From NCBI GenBank assembly GCA_009792885.1, contig WMCF01000161.1:186001-250000 (forward strand): a DNA stretch of 64,000 bases, in the 5' to 3' direction. Under the pieces are notes generated by a model. The model ran no database searches. It worked only from the letters and a program-made list of their open reading frames with translations, and had not been told where the DNA came from. This document shows positions 25,140-39,000 of this stretch, in pieces (the first letter of the stretch is position 1; each line of letters starts with the position of its first letter). The DNA is from Eremophila alpestris peregrina. Lineage: Eukaryota > Chordata > Aves > Passeriformes > Alaudidae. Position numbers and translations under genes: made by a program.

Positions 25140-25650
25140 TTACGAAGACATGGCCAAGAGCAGTCTGGCAGCAGGATGGCCTGGGGACAGCCAGATGCCT
25201 GAGGCACTGCCCCTGCATCCATTGCTGCCGTGCTTCCCTGTGTCACTCTCTCCGAGGACGCTGCTGAGGCTCAGAGCAGCTGTCTCCAGGCTCCTGCCTG
25301 GCACAGGGAGCAGGGCACGGCTGCTCCTGCTGCCGTGGGTGGTGGGTGCCAAGGAATGCCCTGCACACAGCCCTGAGTGCCCTCCTGAACAGGGATTGCC
25401 AGGGATAGGGGAGGAGATCTGTCTCCAGGGGGCTGTGAGGGCAGCAGGCAAGCTCCTCCCTGCACTCCAGGCACTAAGGGCTGCTCCCAGGAAGGAGCAG
25501 ATGGTGCATGGCCTGTGCCTGTGCCTGTGGTGGCACTGAGCTGGACTAGGCGCTGCTCCCTGTGATGGCTGGGCCATGCCTGCCCTCGCTTGGACATGGC
25601 TGGCTCATCCTTGGTGTCCATAGGACCAGCTGGGCCAACAGGCATGCTCT
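25140..25650 (-). pseudogene. Frameshifted partial copy of the terminal exon (copy E)
   Basis: Homologous to the 3' half of copy B (shared DTKDEPAMS, GGACLLPSQPPGDRSP and LFRRALRAV blocks). Between the GDRSP and LFRR blocks it has 28 nt where copy B has 54, a 26-nt loss that shifts the frame. The acidic 5' half is missing beyond about 25650. It is followed by the tail and an AATAAA at 25011-25016. Confidence 0.6.
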
Positions 25651-25699
25651 TGTAGGTTTGCTTCCATCTGAATTTGAAGTCAGAAACTTGTTTTGTGCA

Positions 25700-27290
25700 G
25701 CTGGACATGACACAGCATGGAGTCTGGCAGAGCTTGCTTCTCTCCCTGTCCTGGAATAGCCTATGCTTGTGTCATAGTTTGTCACATCAGAAACAAGGTC
25801 AAAGTATGCAGAGCTACACACGCCCTTCAAGTACATACAACCCCCAATGATAAGCCCCAGTTAGGTAGGTAATATAAGCCACTATTGGGCAATTAGAGCT
25901 CTCCGTATGTTTTCTTTAAAGGTGTGCAAGATATCTGCCAGATAGTGCAAGTATTTCACTTCCTGCAATCAAAGACTGTTCTCCCAACAGCAGAAGTGAA
26001 AAATCCAGCCTCTTGCTCTGAAAACTCTGCGTGGGACTAGCTCAAAACTCAAGTTCCTGCTGAGCTGGGGACGACTGGCCCAGTCACTTCAAATGGGAGC
26101 AGCAATCACCTGAGGAAGTAAATTGCTTCTATTGCACCTTGACACAGACAAGTGCAAATCAGCTGGTGGTAATTAAAGGGGGCTGAAGCTTTACACCTTG
26201 ACTTCCCTGTGAAAATATGTTGCCTTTACACAAGCACTTGCAAAGGGTACGTGCATGCTAGCAAAATCCTTACAATACCAGTCTTCGTCACCTGTTCATT
26301 TAGGGATCAAAACATGTCCCTGTAATTCATCAAGGAACAAGCATCAGTATTGAGGAGTCAGGGTGCAGTATGGATCCAATGAACAAATCCCAGTGTCTGT
26401 AGTACTCAGCTGTACATTATTGGAGGACGTGGAGTGCTGGGCTAATGGCTAGACTCAATCATCTCAAGGGTATTCTCCAACCTAAATTTGGTGTGTGTTC
26501 ATGGGTGACACATTCCCACCTGTTTCTGGCATCCTGTCAGATACAGGACTCACACTTAAGTTTGTGCAATTCTAAATTGCTAAACAAGGAACTGGATGTC
26601 CATTTTATAATTGGGAAAATACTTGCAAGAGAAAGGGAAATTGCAACTTAGTTATGTGCAGGTAGTAGTCCAGCTGGACAAAATGACTCCGTGCAAGTAA
26701 CAGTCCCAAACATTACATGTCTAGTAGGAGTAAACTCACTGCTAATTTTCCCCTTCCTTTCCTCAGAAGACCATTAAGAAGTAGATGCAGACCACAGGAA
26801 AGCTCTGTGCTTCTCCACAAGTTTTCTAAAACCCAAGGAGGTGCACAGCACATGCACAGTTGGCTGAGGGTGACTGTTTAACAGGTATTATAGTCTGTGT
26901 AATTTAGAAATAAGATGCATTTCTTACCTGACTCGTTTGAGGCTGCAGGAGGTAAAGGGCCTCAAGTCCAAGACTTAAAAGGGAAGGAACAGGAAAGCAG
27001 GAGAGGTAGCTGCCAGCTGCCACCCCATCAGCACCACAAATGGTGAATGCTGACAGGTCTGTATCAGTATTGCTGGAGTGAGTACCTTTAGGAAAAGATT
27101 ACAAGCTTGCACATCTTTGGACATGAGGCACATTGTTTCAGCAATGGACAAGGATGGTCTGAAGCTTTGAGAGGCAAAAGGTTGGAAATTAATAGCTGAC
27201 TTTCTATTAAGAACACAAATGTAAGGAATCTAAAGGAATATAACTTCTTGTTAAGAAAACTCCACCCACTGTACATGCTATAGGAAATAA
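25700..27290. other. Intergenic between the array and the CDS1 3' end
   Basis: Mid-GC sequence with one probable CR1 remnant. No gene seen. Confidence 0.55.
26405..26495 (+). repeat. Probable CR1 3' remnant
   Basis: A short segment (GGAGTGCTGGGCTAATGGCT, then CAATCATCTCAAGGGTATTC and TCCAACCTAAAT) looks like a diverged CR1 3' end. Confidence 0.5.
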
Positions 27291-27294
27291 AAGA

Positions 27295-29921
27295 CAGGAG
27301 GGCTTCTGTCCCAATTTTATTTTATTTTTTTTTACAACACCTGCTTCAATGAAAGATTGAAACAGTCAAACTAAAACAGACATTATATGCTCATACCATT
27401 TACAATATTTACAGAATATACATTTTTCTTTTTTTGCTCAGCAGGTAATTATAGCCACTTGGGACAAAAGTGCAAGTGAAAAGAATCACTGGTGTAAAAA
27501 CTTAAACTTCCCTGTTGATCATGTTTCAGTGCTTGAACTAACAGGAGTAGCCAGTGTGGTAAATTGTTTTTATAGTAACCAAGCATAGATGTCACTTCAC
27601 AGTGACAGATCCTACTCAGCCGTAATTACTCCAAGCCTAAACCAGAAGGAAGCTACTACTCTGTCTAGAAAATTGATGAGTGAATTCACACATGATCCCA
27701 TCTTCATTTTAACATTGAAAAGCAGAATTGCAGTGTTGAATTTTCTATTGTGTACAGAGATAGCAATTAATTTCAAATGCTCTGATGTATTAAATACTAA
27801 AATATATTTTAACTTCCTTATTGTACATGCTATAAAATTACACTACAAATTTCAAGTTTCTGAAGTAACAATTACCCTTTTACATATATATTCTCTATAT
27901 AATTTTTTAATATTTAGATTTTTTTTAATACCCAAGATAAAGATATACTAGCTCCAGTATGGCTGCATTTTATCATAACGTCTACCAGAGTCCCATACAT
28001 AACCAAAGCCTCATCTAAAAGCTAGCTTTGAAGATATTATACTTTGGTTTCCCTGTCATTTTCTCTTCCCTTCTTTTTAAATCACCTTTCCAAAGGTAGC
28101 TGTGCTACTTTTTAACTTCAGGTTATGCTCTAGCCAGAGTGAGGGCTGAACTTCAGCCCCCTCCAGCTAATAAGCCAAGTTGCAGAGCCACTGATGGACA
28201 AGCAGCAGGTGATGTTTTTCACCTCTTGGAGTGTTCCTTCAATACAGTACTGCAATCTCCAGGTCAGACATAATTTAACTCTGTCAGTGCTTGACATCAA
28301 CAGGAATTACTTTAGACCTGGATGTTGTTGAATGTCCAAGGGGGTGCCTTTCCATACACAAGCTGTACAAACCCAAGTGCAAAACAGAGTGCACGGTGGT
28401 CTCAGCTACTTGGTGTTCAACAAAAAGCAGTTTGAATTTTACAGATACATCTTATCACCCACCCAAGTGATTTTCTCCATGGCTGTATCCTCAAGTAGCA
28501 CCAACCATTTAAATTTTAATCTTTAGTATATATATATCTATATATACATCTTATAATAATTTATATACACACACAGATGTGGCATTGTTACATGGAGAAA
28601 CTTATTTACAGTTAGTTGGAAAAATGAAATTGTATCAATTTACAGTATATGAAAACAAAATTGGCATTTGTGCTTTCTGTTTGTACAGCAGTAATTTTTG
28701 TCATTTCAAAAAAAGTTCATAATTTTATTTGCATCAAGACATGTTAAATGATGAAAAAAGTTGTAAAACAGCTAGGATTGAGAATAATAGAGCATTAATT
28801 TTCCTCATATACCCCACTAAACCTACAGAATAGCTGCTTTCTATAAAAATTCTCCATTCAAACCCCTCTGTGGTTACCCAAGCTTGCTTGAGGATCTTCT
28901 TAATAACACACAGCAGAAGAACCATGTATCTTGTCCTGCACTGTGCACATTCATGAGATAAAAGTTTCTGCCTTCACTGAGTAACACACTGATAAACACC
29001 ACTTAAACTCACTTTTTACCCAGGACCTCTAAGTGCTTCTAAAAAGAAGGAAATACCCCTATTCTACACAGCAGTGAAGAGGCACAAGGAATAAGGCTTG
29101 AATTACTGTCTTCAGACACTGACCTGGCCATGGAAACAATGGACTTAAACTTCAGATTCTCCTTGATCTGTTTATTGGGCTGAAGAATTCTGTTTCCTCA
29201 GGTAATCTCTACTCCTGGAGGTACACACTTGTTTATTAACTGTAATGTCAACAACAACAACAAAAAGCAGCTTCACAGCCTGAACTGCCCCGTTGTATTT
29301 CAATACCCAGCTGTATTTCTATAAATGTATTTTTCTCTTGAAAGCATGAAATGGTTTCATAAGAAAGCTGTTGAATTGAAAACAGAGTTAGGTTTAATCT
29401 TCATAACAATTAAGTAAATGCAGGTAGTGTGATACAGCAGGCTCTAAGTGCTTCTTTGACCAGGCTAACAAGTGTTTTTTGGCCAATAGTAATTTCAGCA
29501 TCAGCCTACTGCCTCCCTGCCCGTGTTTACACTTCAGTAACCACTGGAGATCAAAAAGGTATTGCTAAGATATACTGCTTTAAATAATTCATTAAAAACT
29601 TACAGTGGATTTCATTTTTTTTTTCTTAAATACAGAGAGTGTCAGACTGGGTGCTGAGCAAAGACTGCTGCCATCCACCTCAGGAACTAAAATACACAGT
29701 ATGTGTACCATTACCTTGTAAGCATTTGAATTATTTTAGGAGTAAGAGATCTTTAGCGTCCTAGTAGGAAGTCATAGCATTCACATTTGTTTCAGGAAAC
29801 ATTCACCTTTTCCAGACTACAAACTACTCCTCCTGTAGCAATTGTTTATGTGCACTTTTGCAATGTTTTTTCACAGGCTTCTTGTAGATGGAGTTTTCCT
29901 CTAGTCCTCTGTTTTGACAAA
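27295..29921 (-). other. CDS1: CDS1 3' UTR
   Basis: This AT-rich stretch follows the stop codon and has no competing gene. Overlapping minus-strand AATAAA hexamers at 27316-27326 are the best poly(A) signals, giving a UTR of about 2.6 kb. It includes an AT-rich tract at about 28525-28570. The exact cleavage site is inferred. Confidence 0.6.
27316..27326 (-). terminator. CDS1: Candidate CDS1 poly(A) signals
   Basis: TTTATTTTATT on the plus strand reads as two overlapping AATAAA hexamers on the minus strand. They lie downstream of the CDS1 stop with no gene between. Confidence 0.5.
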
Positions 29922-30051
29922 CTATCCTCTTAGAGATGGCTGCAAGATCCCTTTTTCAACGAGGTGAGATTTCAGGGTTTTATACACACTTAATTGCTGT
30001 TCAGGCTGAAGTATCAACAGCTGCTTCAGTAATTTGCTGGGATTTGGACCC
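29922..30051 (-). CDS. CDS1: CDS1 coding exon 13 (C-terminus)
   Basis: Encodes GPNPSKLLKQLLILQPEQQL then SVYKTLKSHLVEKGILQPSL, ending RG and a TAG stop. This matches the cytosolic C-terminal tail of CDS1. The acceptor TTGACAG|GGGT sits at the foot of an A9T9 inverted repeat. Confidence 0.96.
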
Positions 30052-33000
30052 CTGTCAACAAAAAAAAATTTTTTTTTGTGACCACAGCTCTAAAGAGTCT
30101 TTTAGATTTCTTCTTCTGCCCAAACAATGCCTTCCCTTTCTTGAGGGCACCAAGTTACGGATTTCTCCCGGTCTGTCTCCTGAGGATGCATGGACCAGCA
30201 TTACTGGCAAAGCATACTCTTAGCTCAATATAAACAGAAACTGAAGAGCATTTCTATTTGCTGTCAAATGGGGATATTAAGAAGGCTTATGACAAATTCC
30301 TTGGTTCATCCTTTATCACTGTAATCAATGTTTTTTATTAGCAGACCTTTTTTTAGTATCTGTTGCCTGCCAGATAAGCTATGCACTACTGAACTAAATG
30401 GGATACTGGCCAAGTCAGTAAAGAAAACTGCTAATTAAACTAAGCTTTTCTAAATATCAACCTCATTTTTAGCTAGCCACTTACTTGCAATCTACTTCTA
30501 AGATGAACCAAATATAAGGCAAAGAATCTGTTGCTGATTAGGTATCTAATAATTATTTAGCCATATGCATTTACAAAACTAAGGGCACGTCTTGATTCAG
30601 CCCCTTGAACCACTCCTGCCTCAGAAACAAAAATGTCTGTTTTAAGAGAATTGTGATTCCCATGATTTCTTCTTGAAAGCTGGTGTGGTGGGAAGATGAG
30701 CAATATTTCAGGAAGTTTTCTCCTTTATTTAACTACAGCATTTTCATCTTACACAGCTAATCCCAAGCCAAGCAACTCAGAAATATTGAAACTCATGGGA
30801 AGAACTGCAGTCTCACAACCTACAGGCTCTTGGGAACCACACAGGGAAAGCAGATGCTGCACATCCCTCCTGCCTGAAACCCCATCCTACACCTTTATGT
30901 AATCAGTAAATTCCAGTGAAACTTCTAATAGGCTGCTACACAAAACTTTCTGGTATTTCAGGTACACAGGTTACCTTCAACAGCAGTCACAGAAACATTA
31001 AGGCATAACTTGAATCCAACACAAATCCTAGGCAGGGATTTTGTTTTCTTAATAGTCCTGTATTTGAAGTGATTGGATAAATCCTATTTAGCAACCTGCA
31101 AGCTCTGCTATGCTAACATAACTCCCATGCATTCATTATGGCACAGCTCCCGTGCATGATTCAGTAGTTTAATACTGTAAAAAGTCCATACCTTATGAAA
31201 CTGGTGATGTAGACATGAACAAAAGTGGCCATCAGGTACTGACAGTCAAAGCGATCCATTATCCCCCCGTGCCCAGGGATTGTGTCTGCAAAATCCTTTT
31301 GAAGGATAAGAAGGGGAAAGAAGAAGTAAAAAAGATGGTCAGTGGTTCCTGTGAAGCACACAAATGATGTTATCACTTGGCAGCAGCAACTCAGGGCTGC
31401 AATAAGCCATGGTTTCACTGCATGGAGCCAAAAGTTAGCAAGAGGCTCCTTCGCTAAAGGAGTTTTTAACTGCAAAGGTGAGCCAAGGGGTGAGAAGAAA
31501 AAGAAGAGAAGCAGCAATTTGTCCACAGTCTCACACAAGAGGACAGCAGTAGGTCAGGTGTAGGTGTGCCAGTCCTGAGAATACCTGTGTGCCTAAACAC
31601 ACTTTATTTTGTAGCAAACCTCTTAAGCGACTGGCTGTTGTATCTTGCCTCGGCAGAATCCAATTCTCCTCCTTATCACCTTTTTTGCTTTGGCCTCTAC
31701 CATAGTTAAAACCCATAATATGTGCAAATGAGAAATTTATCTAACAGCATCAAAAAACACACTGTGAAAAAATGATCGCTACTTAAAAAAAATATATATT
31801 CCTGATGCAAACAAAACTTGATACACTACCTTTGTGTTACCTATCTTGTCTATAGAAGGCTTTATCAGTCAAAATACCTTCAGACATCCTTTCTGTCAGC
31901 CACATTCACTTGTGTCCTCTGCGACTGACCTTAGTCAGTTATGTGGGGTGACTGCCAGCAAGTTAAACTAGTCCTGCCCAGTGCAGGGCAGGCATGGAGT
32001 ATAGTGCCTTCAGCAGCAGTTCTACAATATCCCTGACTTCCTGACAGTCCTTAAGTCACCACTTTAGGGCCCAGAAGTTTTAAAAGGAATCTACTTTTTA
32101 ATGTTCCACTTTAAGAATAAGTGCTGCTTTTCAGCAGCATTTTTTCCCTCCCAAATTCCCTCTTCACACAAACAGACTTTTGCTACGTGGCCGTACAGGC
32201 ATGAGAGTGCTGTGGCCAGCAAAGTGCTGGGCAAGCTGCTGGGACCAGCATGAGCCAGAGGGGGTAAGTACAAGCACATGTACAGGGGTTCAGCACAAGC
32301 AGAGAGGTTTACACACTTCTGTGCAAAGCACATGCCAGCCTGCTGGACATATGGGACAACGATGTGAACGACAGCAAGCAACAGGGTAAGAATTACAGCA
32401 GTCCTACCAAGACATAAAGAAGGTCAGGAGAAATTGGGGGCTGCCCTCTTGCCATACTCCTGCTGCCATTTAATACCAGCCAAGGACAGCATTGCCACAA
32501 GCAACAGTGCACACCTTGCAATAAACAGAGGGTAGCAGGTCATGGAATTTGCCAATGCACACTCCTGTTACAAGGCAGCGCTGTATTGGCAAAGGCAGCC
32601 AAACTTCTCATGCTTTGGTGAGCCTGACACACCAGCATCTGCCTGTGACACCAATACCACTGGTGAAAACCAGCCCAAATCTGAAGGGTAAACCACTGCC
32701 AGCACCTCTGAGGCATCTACAGATTGCCTTTTGTGTCAGGTGTAATATCTCACACCTTGCTTGTCTAAACCACTTCTGCAACATGATTTGGAAGAGTAAT
32801 TATTGACCAAACTATGTAATTATTCTTAGATTTCCAGCATTGAAGTCACATGCTGACTATGCAGGTTTGAAAAATATCACACACACATCTGATAAAACTA
32901 AGTCCTGCTTCTGATACTAAAAACCAGCCAAAACATTGGTGCAACACATTACAAACATTACAATGAAGGATTTAAAAGAAAGCATAACCCCTAACCCATC

Positions 33001-36000
33001 AATTTATCTAATCCAAAGATAAAACCAAACCAAAACTTAGAGGCTTACAGGCTTCATTACACACCTTGATTTTGAAAGCTCTTTTAAATCCACTGGCAAA
33101 GAATCCTCCAAATGGACCAATTAATGAGGCAAATGTTGACAGTGCAAAGCTGTGCATCTGAAATGGGTACATATTCACTGTTTCCTACAAGAAAAATAAT
33201 GAACACTGTGTTTCAATATGCTCAATTGTAGGCATTTTTAGCTTACATATTTAAAGGGTCAGAGAGTACACCACGTGTAACTATTGCTGGTAGTACTTCT
33301 TCACTCAGCATGGAAATAATGGCACTAATACACAGGATGCTGTGTGTATTAGTGAAGAGTAAAGCTCCAATCCCAACAGCAGTTAGACACTAGCTGAAAA
33401 GAGAATGAAGTTCTACAAGCTTACTTCAGCTTGCCACTAACTTAGGTGGTAACAAGCCTTCGTCTACTTCCCAAAAAAAATTTCAAAGGTTGCTCTTCAA
33501 AAATAAGTCTGCAAAATGTTAAAGTGGCATCCATGTGCAGCACAAAGAGAATGCAAGGCCTCAAGAAAACAAGCAGGTTCCCTTGGGTGACTCCAGCAGT
33601 GATTCTGATTGGGTGACCACGTCCCCCGTATGATCAATGGACAGGCTCATGGTATTGATTCAGTTCTTAAGCTTTACTAGCATTCAGATACCCTTCTAAA
33701 ATGGTTTGGAAACCCTTTTAAGCATGATTTAAGTTTTAACCAAAGCCTGGGTTTTTTTCCCTTACCCATCCCAACACAGCCTGGAGCAAGGGTGGCACAG
33801 AGTACTTCTTCATTTGGAAGAGCTCTGAAGGTTCACACTCTGTCACAAATCTGTTGGTTTCACTGTTGTATTCCACAGGGCAGACAAAGTACTGATGTTG
33901 AGCCAAAAAATAGGAAAACTGAAAAGCAAAACAAGAACTCATGAATCAGGCATTTGGTATCACACTCAAAAATCATGCTTTAATAAATGGCTTTATCACC
34001 ACAAGCTCAGGGTAATAAAAATCTTTCTAATAAGAGATGCAGAATGGAGAAAAATCAGCCTGCTTAAACTAGAGAATGCCTCAACAAGGCAGAATGAGCT
34101 TAGTGATGATTTCCCAAATTGTTTTCCTTTTTCTCTCAGATTTGTATCTACTGGATCTTCTGCATTATTAAATCCAAAAATGTCATCCACTATTAATTTT
34201 TTTGCAATTCACTTGTCCATTAAAACTTGATTATCTCTTCTACTAAGTTTGGCTATTATGAGTTCTGCTGACCTTGGTGACAAATGACTTATCTCAACAG
34301 GTACTTATGCTGGTATTGCCATCTCTGGATATCATCAAATTGCTTTCCAGGAGAAACAGCATTATAAAGTATGTAACACAGAAGGACTGCTTCAACAAGC
34401 ATAAATAATGCTATTGATAAACTTCAATTTCAAAACAGGGGTGCAAGTAATAGATAAAATTATTCCAGATACTGTAACAGAAATGGCAAAAAATGGTCAA
34501 TATAATCTATTCAGGAGAGATTAAAACCTTGCCCAGGCTTTCCAGCTAGTTATGAATTGGCAGAATTCTCTAGGCAAAAAAAACCCACCCTAACTCTGAG
34601 GCTTTCAGGAGTTTGAGACAAAATTAGTGACAAATTTGATCATTTCAAGTCAAAATATGAAGACTGAATCTATACAAGAAAATTCCCATGCCTGGAAGTG
34701 TTCAAGACCAGTTAGTTAGATGGGCTCTGAGCAATCTAGGCTAGTGGAAGGTGTTCCTGTCCATGAACAGGGGTATTGTACTGAGATGATCTTAAAGGTC
34801 CCTTCCAAACACAACCATCCTTTGGTTCTATGAATGTTCTGTGGTTACTTACAATAAATCCAAATACAACAGTGGAAAAGAAGCCTCCAATGAACCCTTC
34901 CCAGGTCTTCTTGGGAGACAGCTAGGCACAAAAGAGACAGTGTTAATCCATCAGTTAAATCACTGCACCCTTTCTTACTCTATTTCTTGATCTTGTTTGT
35001 GAAAATTAAGCTCCTACTTTGTTTTCAAAGGTTTGTATGAAATACTGAAGGTCAGAAGCTGTACCCCTGAACATGATAAATAGAGGAGTGTGGCCATGAC
35101 CTGTCCCAGGCAAGGTGGGGAAAAGCCACACTTTGGCTGGTGCCACTTTGAGGGAAGGGAGAGCTCCCATCCCATCTGCTGCTGCTGTCTGGAGACTGCT
35201 GCTGGCCTCTGGCTGCATCTGGCCCAGACTAAGCAGCTGAACTCCCTTCAAGCAGAAGGCTGCATGAGCACACCTCAGCTCTGTTGGAGAGCTCTGCAAG
35301 CAAGTGTCCACTGAGATAGTACCAGAAACCTGGGTGTGACACCACCACTGCTGGGGATACTCCTCAGGAGACACCAGCTTTCTGCAAGACAGACTGGATA
35401 ACTAATACAGCAAGTAACTGGAGAGACCAGTGTGCCAAGCTGTCACCAAATTCCATCACATTTTCAATTTAAGAGCATTTTAGTATCAGAACCAACTAAA
35501 CCCCCCAAAATTAACGTGGCAACGTCATGAAGATAATTCATGGCTTTCTGTGGGGTCTTGCATGTTCTACCAGAATAGGAAGATTAATGCTTGAGCCCTT
35601 CTCAGTCAACAAGAGAAGCAGGTATATACGACCTAGTGGCTTATTTTAAATTACAGTTTCTGTGCAGTAAGTATGCAGCCAAACCTGCATCTGAAATCCA
35701 AAAATAATGCAATGATAAATGATGATGCAATAGGCTCAAACTGCATTATCCTGTAATGCCAATATCACATTCACATTAATCCCAGTTTTCCATCTACAAA
35801 TTTTCAGGATAGTCAGTTTGGGCTTTTTTAGCAAAGATGTGAATCATGAAGTACAGTGTGAAGTATTTTTTCCCATTAACATGTTTTTGAACAAGTAACA
35901 AAATTGCTATAAATTGTAAAAGCTTGTTAGTGAGGAAGTGCCTAAGCACCTACCTTAATTAGTGGAGTTCTGCCAAAGAAGAATCCAAAAATATAAGCAG

Positions 36001-39000
36001 TAATGTCATTGCAGATAACACTTGAAATTGGAACCAGGAACCTAGAGAAAGACATTAAAAGTTTCACAGAGAAAAACTGCCTGAACCTAAACACAGGACA
36101 AAAATTGAAAGAGCAGAATTTCTTTCTGGGAACTTTTTCTGCAGTATTTAGATGGAATTATGTTTCATAATGTTTTTTGGCTCATTCCCCCATGAGCACA
36201 ACACTTAGCTATACTGGTTTTAGTCTTTAGCCAAACAAGATCATAACAGATTCATGTTAGTTCAAGTTAAAGTGTTATTTTGGTGCATGAGCTTAAAACA
36301 TGAACAGGCTGGCTTTTTCATATCAGGCTTAGAGACTGCTACCACAAATAAGAAGAAATCAACAGATATAAACATGTTAATGTTTTTGGTAACATCAAAA
36401 CAAGCAAATTACTCAAAAAGTTTAAATGACAGGTAAATTTAAAAAAAAAAAGTTTTCCTTATTTTTTTCCCCTCTTGTCAGTTTGGAGCAGCTTTTTTAG
36501 TGTTTGCGTGCAGACTGCATCTGAAGTTGTTATTTAAGCCTATTAAGTTCTTTTTTCTCCTTTTCAAAGCAGGGAGGTATTAATAAGCCTAAAGTCAGAT
36601 TTTTTGATCATCTGCCAAATTGTCTAGCAAGAGTGGCAATAAGAAATAGTAAGCTAGCAAAGCAACTAGGTTCAGTTTTGGCACATGAACATAATCACTA
36701 TGAAAAGAATTTGTATATAGAAACTTTGACAGAAGTTTTGGGCTTTCCTTCTAACTGTAAGCATGCCTTGTCTGCAATAATCTCCCCAGATGTACACATA
36801 GCAGGAAGAGGAAAACATACAGCATTATGTCCTTGGAAGAACACAAACCATCTTCCACGTGCTCCTTCCTCCTTTCTCAACTTGGAATTTACCCTGTCCC
36901 AGAAGAAGTGAGGGGTAGGAGAACACACCCGCTCTCTGAGGAGTGGCTTTATGTAATCAAGTTTAACTGCATTGCCAAAATTTAATGTATCACTGAAAAT
37001 GGGGCACAAAGATTGCCCAACCATAACCAAGATTAAAACTCTTAAAATATTTTAAGTACTCTGAATTTATTTGAACAGGACAGGCTGCAGGGAACGTGGC
37101 CAGATTGGGGATTTCAAATTAAATGGTCTAACTTCAAAAGCTCTGAGCAACCCGAAGCCCCCAAGTAATTGCAAAAGAATTGCTGGATATTCATCTGTTT
37201 AACAAAATGCTGTGGAAACTATTTGACCTAGCATGCAATCAATCCTATTCCCTGCAAGTAAATGAAGTGCTTGTTCAAAACTATCAGACTTGTGTCTGTC
37301 AGTCTAGATAGAGAGGTTTCTGCTTCCTCTCCTGTATGCTTTACCTCATCACTCCCAATTCCTCTGACTCTCCTTCCAATGAGACATTAATACTCCTATA
37401 ATTTGTACTGCTGTCACTGTTCCCACAATTATTCCCTAACCAGATCTATGCAAAAGAACCAACCTTTCAATGCAACAGAGGTACAAATCAGTTTGTTACT
37501 GTCCCCTTACCAGATCATGCCTTCAAAGAGATTTTGGATGACAAGATGAGATTGAGTTACAGTGATCAGCAAAGTGACATGAGTCCATGCGAACTGTTAA
37601 CAATGCAACAACACAACAGTTAGTGAAAACACCCCATCAATCCTGGCACATCAGCTACAGGAGCTACTGAGGAGCTCCCTGGGAAGACCAGTTCTAGTGA
37701 TAACGCAAGAGATGTGTGCATACAGTATATCACAAGTGAGCTGGCTTTCTGAAGCAAGTTCTGAAGCTTCAGCAGGTTCTCTTCATCACTTACCTCCACC
37801 CAGAATTTTTTAACATGCAGTTTTAACACCTGATTTAGTAAGACATACACCTCCAGCAGCAAAGGAGTTTAAGCAATGTGATATTCTGTATATACATATG
37901 ACAGACATGTTAGAACTGTAACAATAAAATGGCAATGAGCAACTCATGAAGGAGTCATGTTACATAGATGTGGATCTCCCTCATAACAGAATACTCTTAT
38001 GAAACATGAAAATTCTCAGGATTAGCAAAAAGAAATTGTTTGTTTTTAAGGGCATGGTCATTTAAACAATCATTTAGATCAGTACTACTGTATGAACTTG
38101 ATGTTTAATCTGTAGAGCCAGTGTACAATAAAGCAGTTTCCAAACAGGTTACCAGTAAAGATTCTGCAATACATTTGATTTTCCAAACACTTTAAAATCA
38201 AGAACTGGTAGTTTTCTCACCATACAGCCAATTTACACACACAGGCCATTTACACTCAAGATGTCCTGCTTCTTTAATTCTCTTATCACATGTGTTTACC
38301 TATGGCAGCCAGACTCTACTTCCAGATAAGACAACTCGAGAAGCCTTAAAGGGGAAATAAGGGTACAAGAAATGACAATAGGTTTCTGAAACGATCACCT
38401 GCTGGTTAATTACTGCAGCTCTGCAGCAAAGCTTTTAGTATTTGTACAGTGGCATTGGAACACCACCTAAATCCAAATGCCTACTCTGCTAGAATCATGG
38501 AACAGTTTGGTTGGAAAGGACCTTAAACATCACAGAGTTCCAACTTCATTATCCTAGGCAGGGACACCTTCCACTAGACCAGGTTGCTCAGGGCCCCATC
38601 CAGACTGGCTTTGGACACTTCCAGGCATGGGATAGACTCTCCTTTTCTTCCTAAACACTGTGTTGCCACTCAGTAGATACATGGCTTTACTCTGTTTTGT
38701 TGCAATTCCTGGGTAGCCACATTTTAATGTTTTCTGGGCCTACCAAATCACGTGACTGACACTACACATTTTCACCTTCTTTCCAGATGAGGAAAAAGGA
38801 AAAAAAATCATGGCAAGTTAATACATTTATGTTATGCCAATCTGAAGATGAGGAGGTTTTTTGGCATGTTCGAAGATAAAGACTATACCTCCTAGAAAAG
38901 CAGCATCTCACTGTCAGGTAAGCTCTCCTACGAACAGGGCACATTATTTTGAGTAAAAGGTCTTTTTACATGTTATTATGAGTCTCAGTTAAGTCCTTAT

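Larger units (their letters stand above)
21160..25700 (-). repeat. Tandem mosaic segmental duplication of an unrecognised gene family
   Basis: Homologous blocks recur. A shared 3' tail lies at 21.36-21.75, 23.83-24.17 and 24.94-25.20 kb. A two-exon module lies at 22.87-23.78 and 24.1-24.9 kb, with its distal part again at 21.16-21.37 kb. A terminal-exon block lies at 21.75-22.5 and 25.14-25.65 kb. Introns and sequence beyond the poly(A) signal are also duplicated, so the copies arose as DNA duplications rather than by retrotransposition. Confidence 0.85.

Noticed and set aside
1..27000. Expected WDFY3 3' exons (human neighbour at the CDS1 tail)
   Set aside because: No BEACH, WD40 or FYVE coding sequence was recognised on either strand.
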